Below are positions 20,107 through 30,444 of a stretch of 64,000 nt of DNA, one piece after another. This DNA is from Medakamo hakoo (Eukaryota; Chlorophyta; Trebouxiophyceae; Coccomyxaceae). Position 1 is the first letter of the stretch. The number at the start of each line of letters is the position of its first letter. A program made the translations under genes and the position numbers. The notes under the pieces are model-generated. The model was not told where the DNA came from, did no database searches, and saw nothing but the letters and a program-made list of their open reading frames with translations. The DNA lies in the NCBI GenBank assembly GCA_026636295.1, contig CP089450.1:744001-808000 (forward strand), written 5' to 3'.

Positions 20107-20595
20107 CTACCGCTTCTTCTTCCCCGCCCGTTTGCCCTCCCCCTTTTTAGGCGGCGCTTTCCCACGCCGCCGCATGCGCTCTAGTTTAGCCACACGCCGC
20201 GTGTCCTCGACGTCGACGAACAGCGGGTCCAGCGCGGCCGGGTCGGGCGGGTAGTACGACGCGACGGCCGGGCCGATGAGCGGCTTGCGCAACAGCTTGC
20301 GGCCTGACGGCCGCCCGTCGCCGATGTGGGTGCCAAAGATGCGGGCCCGGATGGCCGCGAGCGTCTGGCCGCCGTACACCGCGTCGTCCGCGCCCGGGTC
20401 TTCTGGTGCGGCGGCGGCGGCAGAGGTGGAGGGTGCGGCGTCCGATGCAGTCGGCGGCGACGGCGCCGCCGCCGCGGAAAAGGAGCGCAGTGCGGCCAGC
20501 GGACCGGCTTCCCGCGCCCACGGCTGGGTGGGTGGTGCTGCGGTCAGGCTGCGCACCGCGGCCGCGACCAGGCCGGCCAGGCGGTGGCGCGGCAT
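20107..20595 (-). CDS. MRPS33: Mitochondrial ribosomal protein mS33
   Basis: Small-subunit mitoribosomal protein. Single exon, 162 aa. Residues 1-75 are Ala/Pro/Ser-rich with Arg and look like a mitochondrial presequence plus linker. The conserved mS33 core is RARIFGTHIGDGRPSGRKLL, then RKPLIGPAVASYYP, DPLFVDVEDTRRVAKLER and the basic end MRRRGKAPPKKGEGKRAGKK. Plant and animal mS33 are 90-110 aa, so the excess is the presequence. Confidence 0.88.
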   Translation of the reverse strand: MPRHRLAGLVAAAVRSLTAAPPTQPWAREAGPLAALRSFSAAAAPSPPTASDAAPSTSAAAAAPEDPGADDAVYGGQTLAAIRARIFGTHIGDGRPSGRKLLRKPLIGPAVASYYPPDPAALDPLFVDVEDTRRVAKLERMRRRGKAPPKKGEGKRAGKKKR

Positions 20596-20775
20596 GGCGG
20601 ATCAAGGCGACGGGGAGAAGGAGGCAGAGAAAGGGCGAGTGCAGCGCGAAAGACCTGCTGCTGCTGCTCCACCTCTGCTGCCCCCGGCCCAACCCGAGTT
20701 GGGAACGCCAACAAGCGCCAACAGTTACGGCAGACGAGCCTCCACGGTGAAGACCAAAGACAGAGAGAAAGAAAG

Positions 20776-22936
20776 CTACACGACCACCTGCACCCCACCA
20801 CCGCCACCGCCCCCGCTCCCACGACCGGCAGTCACGCCGCCGCCGCCGCCGCTTTCCACGCGCTTGAACGCCAGCGCGAGCGCCGCTTCGACGGGCCGCA
20901 GCACCGTCATGACGTGCACTTTCTCGGCGCCGTGCGCCGCGTCTTGCAGGGCTTGCACACGTGCGCCCTGGGCACGCAGCGCCGCAACGACGCGCTCCAC
21001 CCGCGCCGCCCGCCCGGGCGTCGTCGCCGGCAGCGCACCCCACAGGTGGCGCAGTAGCTCGTTCACCGCGAGCACGGTCTGGCGCAGGACGGCTTGCAGG
21101 GCGGGCGACAGCGCGACGGCCGGGTCGGCGTGCGTCCCCGCGACCGCGGCGCCGCCGATGAGCAGGGCGGCGTCGGCCGCTTCGACGGCCGCGCCCTCGC
21201 CCGCCGCGTCCCGCAGCGTCGCCAAGGCCGCCGGCGGGGGCATGAGGGCGGCGCCCGCCAGGGCCGCGGCCGTCGCGGGTCCGCGCCCATCCGCCAGCGA
21301 GCGCATGGCTTCCAGCAAGGCCGCGGGCGGCGTGGGCGGCGGCGGCGGGCCGGACTTCAGGGCCGTCGACGCGTCGGCTCCAGCCGGTGCGCCGGTGAAG
21401 TAGCCGCGCGGGTCAGACACCGCGAGCGTTTGGTAGGCCGGCTGCGGGGCTGGGCGCAAGTCCGCCAGGTCGCTGCCGGCCCGGGCCCGCCACAGGGCGG
21501 CCGTCGCTTCGTCCGGCGTGGTGGCCCGGGTCGACGTCGACGGCGGACCGTCCGCTGACGGCCCGGCACCGCACGCGACGGCGCCCGTCGTCCGCCCCCG
21601 CACGGGCGCCGCGCCTTTCAAAGCCCGCGCCGCGGCCGCCGTGTCCTCCGGCAAATCAGGCGGCACGCCGCCCAGGACGACGCCGGCATGGCGGTTCAAC
21701 TCGGCAGCCAAGCCGTCCCGGGGGTCGTGCACCACCCCGCGGGCCGCGACCGGGTCCCGCCCCGGCTCGTGCGCAAAGCCAAAGCCGGGCAGCGCCGCCC
21801 GGTCGTCCGCCGCCGCCGCCGTCAGGTCGACCGCCGGGTCAACGCCGTGGGACCGCACAGCGGCGACGTCCGCTCCCCGCGCCGCGGCCCGTGCCTCATC
21901 CCGGAACTGGCGGAAGAGCTCGTCCTCGGGCGGGAGGCCGGCCAGCGGCGCGCCGTCCGCGCGCGCTTTGCGCCGCGCGCGGCGGGCGGCCTCGTATTTG
22001 ATGTATCGCTTCCAGAACGTGGCTTCGTCGACGGTGCGGGGCACGGCGGCGGCGTAGGCGGAGCGGACGTACGGTTTTTCGGCGAAGATTTGGTGGACGA
22101 GCTCGGGGGTGAGGCGGAAGGTGGCGGCGGAGGAGGAGGGGCCGTTGCCGGCGGGCCCGGCCGCGTCGAGGGCCGGGCCGCCTTCGCTCAACAGCGCGGA
22201 CGCCAGGCCCAGGCGTTGCCGCCCGCCCGTCGCGCCGCCGGCAGCCGCGCCCGCCGCCGCCATCTTGGCCCGCACCGCGTCCTGGCGCCCCCGCCAAAAC
22301 TCGGCGTCGGACAGGACGCCCGCGCCGACCAGCTGGTCGTACAAGCCCTGGAGGTCCCTGTGGATGGATGGATGGATGGATGGATGTATGAGAGGATGGA
22401 TGGGTGGAGGGCGTGAGCGCGCGCGCAAGGGCACGCGCGGTTCAACGCGTCTGCCGGCCCACGCCCACCACCTCACAGACCACTCACTTGTCTTCGGCCA
22501 GCAGCTTGGCTTTCGCGTCCGCGACCGCTTTTTCTTTGGCGGCCGCGGCTTTGGTGGCGGCCGCGCCCGAGGCCGCGGCCGACGGGCCGGGTGCGGATCC
22601 ACCACCACCACCACCACCACCCTCTTGTTCGCGGGCAATCAGGGGCGTCAACAAGTCCACGACCGTATCCGTGTCGGCGACACTGCCCAACACAAAGACG
22701 CGCGCCCCTGTCGGCAACGGCACCCGTAGCATGGGCTTGCCTTTCGCCCGCTGGAGCGCGCCGGTCAGCATCGCATACTCAAAGCCCAGCGGGCCCGCGG
22801 CTGTTGGGTCGTTGGGCGCCCACGCCGCCCGTGTCCGAGACAGCGACAGGATGCCAGGGATGCGGTCCTTGGTCGCTGTCTGCAGGTCGGCGGCCTTGGC
22901 CAGGAGGGGGACGTCAGGCGGCGGCGGCGAGGCCAT
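20776..22936 (-). CDS. TFB1: TFIIH core subunit 1 (TFB1/p62)
   Basis: Subunit of general transcription and DNA-repair factor TFIIH. Exons 22936-22488 and 22357-20776 (676 aa). Exon 1 encodes a PH-like N-terminal domain (GILSLSRTRAAWAPND, then ARVFVLGSVADTDTVVDLL). Exon 2 holds two BSD domains: DLQGLYDQLVGAGVLSDAEF near residue 150, and EKPYVRSAYAAAVP followed by TFWKRYIKYEAARRARR near residue 260. The C-terminal region (NELLRHLW, then VLRPVEAALALAFKRVE) fits the p62 C-terminus. The intron acceptor tract is made of CCAT repeats. It is divergent from TMEM115. Confidence 0.9.
22361..22386. repeat. (GGAT)n microsatellite in TFB1 intron
   Basis: Six tandem GGAT units (CCAT on the coding strand) ending just upstream of the 3' splice site of the TFB1 intron, where they provide the pyrimidine tract. 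Confidence 0.85.
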
Positions 22937-23222
22937 TGGCTCTGGTTTTGGGGATGGGAGGAGGCGCCGGAGCGAGTGTCCCACGCCCTCAGGCGAGGGT
23001 GCTGGGTCCCAGCCGGCTGGGGCCGCCGGCCGGGAGGGGGTGGAGGCAACCCCGCGGGCTGCCTGGGGGGGACGCAGGGAGGAGAGAGTTTTTTTTTTTT
23101 TCGGCCCGTGCTCAGGGCCGAGCAGAGAAGCCGGTCTGGCCACGCCTCGATGTTTTCGCGCTTGCGCCTTTCCGCGCATTTTGCAAAACTTGTTTTCGCT
23201 TGAGCCCTCAAAAACCTCCACG

Positions 23223-24635
23223 ATGCCCCTCGCGTCCGCCTTGCGCGCCAGCGGGATTTCACCCGCAACGGCCGGGCTTGCTGCTGCCGTGGCAGCAGGA
23301 CCCGTCCTAGCCCTGGCAGCCCCTGGCGTGGCGGCTTTGTTCGGCGTCGCCGTCTCAACGTAAGTTTCAAGTCCCGGCAGGCCGTTCCGGCCTTGGATGG
23401 GCTTCGCATGCTGCGCCCGACCGTGGAAATTGAAGTCAAGGATATATTGCATCCGTGACTGGGGCGTGAGGCCCCATCGGACGCGGGGAACCCGCTCTAC
23501 GGCGCGTCCAACTAAACCTTTCCCCTCGTTCCACGCACAAACAACAGTGTCGTCCCCCAGGTGTGGACCCTGGCGACAGCGAGCATGCTGGAAACCAATT
23601 TGTTCAAGGTGCGTGAGAGTGTGGGCGGGTGGGGGAGAGGGCAGGTGGCCGGGAGTGCGGGCCGGCCGGGCTCCTCCCCTCCAGCCCGCGGCCCCCCCCA
23701 GCCTCCGACCCCAGCCGGAAACGCGGCGGCCGCCTCCCTCCGTCACAAACGTGACTTTCCCAGGAGCGGACAACGGCCGCCCCAACCCCGACCAGCGTCA
23801 AGCCAAGGGCTCCTGGACCCATGTCCGGGGGTTGGGCAAGCGAAACGACGCTCACCTGACGCCCGCCCACCCGCCCAACGACCAACGACAGGCCGCTGTC
23901 CACGCCGCACTCCTCCTCGCCTGCTCCACCGTCCTGGAACCGCTCTGGACGACGCCCGAGTGGCTGCGGTTTCTCAGCATCTCGGGCGTCGCGTCGGCTG
24001 CCGGAGCGCTCGTCGCGTCCTCGGCCGCGTCCGCCCTCCACCGCGCCTATTCTTCCACGCCTGCCTTGTCCCTGCTGACTACGCCGCGCCACGGCGCGGC
24101 CGGCTTGGCCGCCGCCTGCCTGGTCGGCGTCGCCCAGGCCTCGCCCGACCGTACAGTCACGGTGGCCAAGGTGTGGACGCTGCGCATGAAGCACGTGCCC
24201 GGGGTGTATCTAGCCGCGGTCGCGGCGTTTGATCTCATTGCCGGCCGGGGGCGCGTGCTGGCCACGCTGCCGCTGGCTGTTGGCGGCGCGTACGCAGGAT
24301 GGGCGTACTTGCGCTTCTTTCAGGTCCGCGAGGGTGGTGGTCAGGTCGGCGACGCGTCCGCCGAATTCAGGCTGGCCTCGTTTTTCCCGGCGCCCGTCGC
24401 GCCTCTGGTCGACGCCCTGGGCGGTGCGTGCGACCGCGCCCGCGCCGCGGTCCATCGGGCGAGGACCTCTGGCACCGGCGCCGCCGAATCCACGGCTTCA
24501 TCCACGGCCACGTCTAAAGCCGGGGATGACACGGCAGCCCAGCGGCGGCGGGAGCGTGGGGCGCGCGTGCTGGAGGAACGGTTGAAAGCCAAGACGTCGG
24601 GCGGCGTGGCAGACGTGGAAGCAGTCGCGGCGTGA
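23223..24635 (+). CDS. TMEM115-like rhomboid-fold membrane protein
   Basis: Golgi membrane protein family (TMEM115/DUF1751; inactive rhomboid-like) linked to retrograde Golgi-ER transport in animals. Exons 23223-23359, 23548-23608 and 23892-24635 (313 aa). The sequence shows five or six hydrophobic segments. Diagnostic pieces are TLATASMLETNLFK at the end of exon 2, VLEPLWTTPEWLRFL, and AKVWTLRMKHVPGVYLA. The Pro/Gly/charged cytosolic tail after AGWAYLRFFQ contains AEFRLASFFPAPVAPLVD, also typical. No rhomboid catalytic GxSG is visible, as expected. TGTAA lies about 28 nt after the stop. Confidence 0.88.
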
Positions 24636-25237
24636 GGGTGGTTCTGTTCTTCCCGACCTTTGTGTAACAACAGCAGGGCGTGGCGCCCCGTCTTTTTATG
24701 TCGCACTGCGCATGCGCGCCCGTGGACACCTCCGCACTCCTGCAGAAGAGCGTGCGACGAAACCAAGGCTCAGACGGAGACGAGCGCGCATTTTATTGAG
24801 CCCAACCACTCCACCCCTCACAAAGATACGGCGGTTTGGCGGGTGCGAACAGGCGTTTCACGCCTCCATTTGTGCGCACGCGGTCTAATGGGGCTCTCCA
24901 CAAGCCATACGCACCAATGTCAGGCCCGTGGAGCGCCCACAACCCCCCCAACGCCCCACTTTTGCGGCAAAAAAACAGACTGCAAAATTCAAGCGTTACA
25001 CGCCGCCAGGACCATGCTGCGCCCTTCCATTCCTCCGCGCCTGCGTCGCACGTCCTCTGCGGACATCAAATACCTCCTAAGGACGCAGTGCGAACCAAAT
25101 CCATCACCACAACCTCATCCGCGGACATTCTAACACACTTCCCTCCATCTCCGCACCCTCTATCTGCATGCGCCGCGCCGTTCCGCTGCTCTTTTCGCCG
25201 CACCGCTGCTGCGGGCCTATGCACCACTTACTCCGCA
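24636..25237. other. Convergent 3' region, TMEM115 / ZOP1
   Basis: 602 bp between convergent stops, noticeably richer in A and T than the coding DNA. It contains TGTAA for TMEM115 at 24663. Short open frames here have no recognisable domain. A long ZOP1 3' UTR is the simplest explanation. Confidence 0.45.
24663..24667 (+). terminator. TGTAA poly(A) signal of TMEM115
   Basis: TGTAA about 28 nt after the TMEM115 stop codon. Confidence 0.45.
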
Positions 25238-27137
25238 CTACATGCCAAAGAACGCGGCCGACCGTTGAGCCACGCGCTGACGCGCAGCCTCTCTTTTAGC
25301 CAGGGCTTCCGCTTCTTCCTTGGAGAGCGGCTTCGCCGCGCCGCCGCGCCCACCTCCGCGCCCCGCAGCCGGTGCTTGAGATCCCGATCCACCTTGTCCC
25401 GCGCTGGCGCCGCGGCCAGCGCCCGGCAAGCCCGCCACCGGCGCGGAAAAACCACCGATGCCAGCCAGGGGGTGCGCTTTTTTTTCAATAACTTTGCGCT
25501 GGATGCCCAAGCCGGGCGCCTTTGAGGAGGGACCCGGGCCTAATGTGTGCGGAGAAGGTGGGAGTGTGCATGAGAGAGGCGTGCGGAGAATGGACCGGGG
25601 TGCGGTGGTGGAGTGCGGACATACGAAGCGCGAAATCGCCGTGCCAAAAGACTCACCTGCGCCGCCGCCAGCGCCACCTCCCGCCGTTTTTTGCGCGTGA
25701 GCAGAGTGCTCGAAGCGCGCGCCATCCGGGATGGCGGGCGTTGTCGTCCAGGCGGCCGGCTCGCCGCCGTAATACATGCCGTTGTCTCTGTAAATTTTTG
25801 GTCGGGCGGGTTGTGAGAAAAAGGGTGGTCCGGAAGGTCAGAGCCGGCTGCGCTTGCTGCGCGTGGGGGCTCGCAATGTCCGCACATACGCCGCAGCCCT
25901 CACGCGCGGCCGTGCGAAGAAAGTCGCGCTCCCAGGCCGGGTGCAGACGTTTTTAGTTTGGCAGAAAAACGCGACGGGCGGCGCTTGCGCGTGTTTTCCA
26001 GGCGCGGGGTGAGAGTGCAGTCCTTTGCCGTCCACCCACAACCACCCCTTCCTCCCACACGCCCGCCCGCAACTCACTTGTTGTAATAGTATCGCTGCAC
26101 TGCGTTGTAAAAGTAGCCGGACTCGTCAGTTTCCTGGGTGGTGAGAGCGGGAACGTGAGTGGGCACGGCTCCCAGGTGGGAAACGGAGCGGAAACGGGCC
26201 GCCCACCAGGGCCTCCGCCCTCGCGCCGGCGTCCCACACCCCCGGCGGCACATGAGCAAGCTCAGAGCTACGGCTGGGACGTGGTTTCACGGCCGAAGAC
26301 GTCCTCCTTCGAAAGTCGTGTCCCTCCCGTCTCCCGACTCACCCACGCGCCCAGGGCCGCTTTGGCCGCGGCGGCGGCCGCCTGGTCCGCCTCGTACTGA
26401 GCCGCCGCCGTCGCCTCAATCTTGGCCATGCTCTTTTTCAGGGATGCTTCCTCCTCCTTGTCCTTCACGGCTTTCACGCGCAGCTCGTGGAGTTCTGGTG
26501 TCGGTGGGTGTGTTTTTGGGGTGGCGGGTGAGAGAGAGAGAGAGCGTTTTGCAGCCCAGCCCCAGCCAGCCTGGTTTCGTCCGGGGCGAACGGACCGCCG
26601 TCCTCAAACAGGGACCGCCGTCGCACCACCGCCGCTCCGTCCGCTTCCTGCACTTACTCTTGGACACGGCCGCCTTGTGTGGCGCGGCCTGCTCGTGCAT
26701 CTGGATGACGCGCGGGTGGTTTTTCATCCAGACCTGGCAATACTCACAAAAATGTTCGGCCGCCGGGCGGCCGCCCTGGCGGACGCCCGTGGGCACGCCC
26801 GTGAACTTGTTGATCTGTTTGCGTGTTGGGTTGGGATGGGTGGGTGTCGTCAGTGTTGGGCCTTCGGGCGGAAATGAGGCAGCACGTGGCCCACTGCTGG
26901 CCTGGGTTGAGGGACGGCGAGCGTTTGCTCAGGCCCGCCAGTTTGCCCAGAGTGACGCCGTCGATGGGGCTTCCCACACGTCCACAGCGTCTACACATCC
27001 ACGCCCGGGAGATTCTCCCGGGCGGCGGACATTGTGAGTGGCGCCCAGTGGGCCGCCGGCGGTCATCGAGTGCGGCGAATTGCGTTTGCTTGTGGCCGCG
27101 ACCAAAACAGAGGAGCCGGCCAGCGCACCTGGCTCAT
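25238..27137 (-). CDS. ZOP1: ZOP1/WBP4-like zinc-finger splicing factor
   Basis: Nuclear pre-mRNA splicing protein; Arabidopsis ZOP1 also acts in RNA-directed DNA methylation. Six exons: 27137-27129 (Met-Ser-Gln only), 26814-26658, 26494-26343, 26133-26078, 25787-25657 and 25539-25238; together 268 aa. A U1-type zinc finger (Cys26, Cys29, His43, His49) is followed by a charged helix (KAVKDKEEEASLKKSMAKIE). Then comes an OCRE-like aromatic segment ESGYFYNAVQRYYYNK joined to DNGMYYGGEPAAW. The conserved C-terminus is EAEALAKREAARQRVAQR. All internal junctions keep frame. The 9-nt start exon is inferred from an ATG in good context before a GT donor and is the weakest part. Confidence 0.87.
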
Positions 27138-27529
27138 GGTGGCGTGGGCAGGTGTGTGTGGCCGGGATGCGGGTGGAGGGCGACCTGCAGCTGCCTGGTG
27201 TGGTGGGGGACAGCGATCAAGAAGACGGGCGCCTCCGTGCCTCTCTCTCTCTTTGCCCGGAAAAAAAAAGACGCGGTCTGGCCTTCCCATCCATCCATCC
27301 GCTACTCGGCCAGTCTGCTCGCGACGCAAGAAAACGCATGCAGTCGGCCGCCGTGCCCTGCGCCTGGGCGCAGCCGCGTCCCGCCAGTCTCCCACCCACA
27401 TCACCCAGGCGTGCGTCTGGCCGTCTCCTGCCCGCTGGACGGCTTCACGCCCACCGGGCCGCGCCGACGTCCCCGCTGCCGTCCACGCTGCCACCCGCGC
27501 CAAGCACGGCATCGCCTCGCCGCCCAGTC
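27138..27529. promoter_or_regulatory. Divergent promoter region, ZOP1 / PP2C
   Basis: 392 bp between start codons. It includes a CCAT repeat near 27287-27299. The plus-strand frame is open upstream of the chosen PP2C start to Met at 27338, so part of this may be coding. Confidence 0.35.
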
Positions 27530-28759
27530 ATGCCCGGCGGCCGGGCCCGCTCGCGGTCCCGGTCGAGGTCGCCGCCCCAGCGCCAGACGCTGGAGGACCT
27601 ATCAGATGGACCAGGGCAAGAGACAGCGAATCGTGGGGCGTCCCCTGTGGGCGGCAGCGGCCAAGCCGCGCCGTCCCGCGTGGCGCCCGCCGGCACCGAC
27701 CTTCACCCCCACCACCACCACCACCTGCTGCGGACGGCCCCACTCGTCGCGGGCGCGGCCACGGCCCGCGGGGCACGCCCGTACCAGGAAGATCGCCACG
27801 TCGTCGTCTCGCCCTTTGAAGTGGACCGCCCCCTGTTTCCGGCGGAGGAAGACGGCGTGGACGGCGGCGGTGGCGGGGCGGCCACCAGCCCGCACTGTGA
27901 CTACCTCGCCGTCTTTGACGGCCACTCCGGCGCCGACGCGGCCGAACACGCTGCAGCCCGCTTGCACGGCCTCCTCGCCCGCGACCCCATCCTGCGCGGG
28001 TCCCGCCACCACGGCAACTGCGAAGAAGAGTTGGGGCCGGCTGTGGCGGCGGCCCTGCGCGCGTGCTTTCACGCGGTCGACGCGGAAATTTTGGCTCGCG
28101 CCCGGTCGAGCGGCGGCCGGGAAGGCGCGACAGCCCTGGTCGCTCTGCGCATGGGCCACAACCTGTTCACGGCCCATGCGGGCGACGCGCGGGCCGTCCT
28201 CCGCCGGGCGGGAGGCGTCGCCCACCGCCTGACCCACGACCACAAGCCGTCCGACCCGGGCGAGCGCGCGCGCGTCGAAGCCGCGGGCGGCCGGGTGGAA
28301 CACCTGGGCTGCTGGCGTGTCGTCTCCATCCCCACCGACCCGGCACGCTTGCCCGCTGGCCTGGCCATCTCCCGTTCCCTGGGCGACCTCGACTTTAAAG
28401 GCGGCGGTGGCGACGGCAGCGTCGGCGCGGGCGTCACGGCCGACCCGACCGTCGGCCGCACGCGGCTGGAAGCGGCCGACAACCTGTTGATCCTGGCGTC
28501 GGACGGTCTGTGGGATGTGCTGACCGACCAGCAGGCCTGTGACATTGCCGGTGAAGTGGTGACGCGCGTGGTCCGTGAACGCAGCGGTGAGGACGGCGAG
28601 GACGGAGCGGACGAGGCGCCGGTGCTGGAGCGCGCGGCGCACGCGGCGGCCCGCGCCCTGGTCGCCGCCGCGCTGGCCCGCCGGTCCCTGGACAACATCA
28701 CGGCCTTGTGCGCGGTCATGCCGTGGGCGCATGCCGGGGTGGGTGGTGGGGTGCCGTGA
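27530..28759 (+). CDS. PP2C-type protein phosphatase
   Basis: Metal-dependent Ser/Thr phosphatase. Single exon, 409 aa from Met at 27530. An upstream in-frame Met at 27338 would add 64 Pro/Ala/Arg-rich residues that could be a targeting peptide. An Arg/Ser repeat and a His run lie before the domain. PP2C motifs in order: ARPYQEDRHVV, YLAVFDGHSGADAAEH, TALVALRMGHNLF, AHAGDARAVLRRAG, DHKPSDPGERARVEAAGG, ISRSLGDLDFKG and ILASDGLWDVLTDQQA. Metal-binding Asp residues are all present. Group A PP2Cs counteract SnRK2 kinases in plants, and two SnRK2 genes lie 10 kb away, but I see no feature that puts this protein in group A. Confidence 0.92.
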   Translation: MPGGRARSRSRSRSPPQRQTLEDLSDGPGQETANRGASPVGGSGQAAPSRVAPAGTDLHPHHHHHLLRTAPLVAGAATARGARPYQEDRHVVVSPFEVDRPLFPAEEDGVDGGGGGAATSPHCDYLAVFDGHSGADAAEHAAARLHGLLARDPILRGSRHHGNCEEELGPAVAAALRACFHAVDAEILARARSSGGREGATALVALRMGHNLFTAHAGDARAVLRRAGGVAHRLTHDHKPSDPGERARVEAAGGRVEHLGCWRVVSIPTDPARLPAGLAISRSLGDLDFKGGGGDGSVGAGVTADPTVGRTRLEAADNLLILASDGLWDVLTDQQACDIAGEVVTRVVRERSGEDGEDGADEAPVLERAAHAAARALVAAALARRSLDNITALCAVMPWAHAGVGGGVP

Positions 28760-28899
28760 TGGAGGAGTGAAGCGCGAGAGGATGTGTTTGTTGTGGTAGC
28801 AGGTCCGGGGCCGTGGTTTGTTCGCACTCCCTCTGACAGTCTTGCATTTTTTTTTCACACGCGGGAGACGAGAGAGCTCCACCCCCGTCCTCAGCACTT

Positions 28900-30167
28900 A
28901 TGTTTGCCCTGAAGGCCGCGCCACTGCCGCGTGCGGTTACCCGGCCGCTGGCGCCGGCGCCGGCGCCGCGGGTGGTGCGTTTCTTTTGGGACGGAGCCGC
29001 CGCCGCCGTCGGCTTTTTTTTTTTGTGGCCCGCGCTCGCTCGACGGCAGCATCCCTCGTCCCGGAGGCCCAGCCCGCCCGCCAACCTCGCGCTCCCCTCT
29101 CCTGCCGCGGAGGCAGAGACCATCACACTCATGACCGAGCCACCCCCACCAAAAACAGGCCCCGCTCGTCGCCGCTCCGTCCCGGGCCATCCCCGCCGCG
29201 GCGGCCCGCCCGTCGGTCGCCGCCGCGACCGCGACGGCCGAGCCCGAAGCCGTCGCCCGCCGCCGCTTCCAGCGCGGCTCCACGTTCAAGGTTAGTTGGA
29301 GGAACGGGTGGTCTTGTGAGAGCAGAGACGAGTGGGGTGGGGCTCCGCCTGGCCGGCGCTGGCCCGCACTAGGCCGAAAGAATCGGGCGTGGGAGGGCCC
29401 GTGGCGTCGTGGCGCCCGCAGACACTTGCCGGCCGTCGGCCCGCCTTTTGTGCGCGCACGTGCTTCGCAACGCACAGCCAGAGGCTTGTGCAAGACCAGG
29501 CGCACGCTTGGGTGTGGAAAGCAGCAGCGGTGCTCTCCTGTCCGCGCGCCGGCGGGCTTCACACACAAAGTGGGAAACAAGAGCCGACAAGCCGCCGGCC
29601 CCCGGACCTAGCCACTCACACCGCCCTCCACCCACCCACCCTCAACTCCCACAGCTCCGCCGCGTCCTGGACACGATCCGGGGCAAGTCGTACGAGGAAG
29701 CCCTCATGATCCTGGAGTTCCTGCCGTACCGGGCGGCCGAACCCATCCTGGCGACGCTCATCTCGGTGAGTTGTGAGCGTGGGCGGCATGGAGAGAGGGA
29801 GAGAGAGAAAAAAAAACGGCGCCCCCGACCCCACGCCTGCCCTTCCATCCGTCGTCGTCTCACACCCCCGTCCACCTCCCTCCCTCCCCTCCCCATCGAC
29901 CAGGCTGCATCCAACGCCAAGAACAACCAGGGCATGTCCAAAGCCCGCCTGTACGTGGCGGAGTGCTTTGCGGACCAGGCGGGCAAACTGAAGCGGTTCC
30001 GCCCGCGCGCCAAGGGCCGCGGCTTCGCCATCCTGAAACCCATCTCCCACCTGACCATTAAGGTGAAGGAGCGGGACCAGCCGGAGGGCGTGGTGGCGGC
30101 GGCGGACCGGGAGGCGGCGGCCGCGGCGGCGGCCAAGGCCATCCAGGCCGAGGGCGGGGAGGAATGA
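28900..30167 (+). CDS. Plastid ribosomal protein L22 (bL22/uL22c), nuclear-encoded
   Basis: Large-subunit ribosomal protein lining the peptide exit tunnel. Exons 28900-28974, 29159-29290, 29655-29765 and 29904-30167 (193 aa). Residues 1-65 are Ala/Pro/Arg-rich with few acidic residues, as in a transit peptide. The bacterial-type L22 core is RRVLDTIRGKSYEEALMIL, YRAAEPILATLISAASNA, and the tunnel loop FRPRAKGRGFAILKPISHLT. The tail after KVKERDQPEG is Ala/Glu-rich. Plastid rather than mitochondrial targeting is inferred from the transit-like N-terminus and the cyanobacterial-type core. Confidence 0.88.
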
Positions 30168-30444
30168 ACTTTATCTTTTTTTTTCATGGGAGGGGGGGTT
30201 GGGACACAGGGGGGTTGCGCCGACCTCGCCTTTCTCCGCTTCTTTGCGTCTTGCCTGACTGCGGGGGGTCTCCTGTGTGAGTCGGACGCGAGGGGAGGCG
30301 GAACAGGGTGGCGGTCGCGTGACGGGAGGAGAGTGGGGGCCGTGTGAAAAAGAACTGGAACTGGAGGTCGCGACCGATCGGGGTGACACAGCGCTGTTGC
30401 CTCCCCGCCCCACAAAACTCAACACCCTCCCTCCCGCACTTCCC
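30168..30444. other. Intergenic, L22 / ClpR
   Basis: 277 bp between tandem genes on the plus strand. It holds a T run after the L22 stop and presumably the ClpR promoter. Nothing else was recognised. Confidence 0.35.

Noticed and set aside
27338-27529. N-terminal extension of PP2C from Met at 27338
   Set aside because: Open and in frame, but of low complexity and without homology; kept only as an alternative start.
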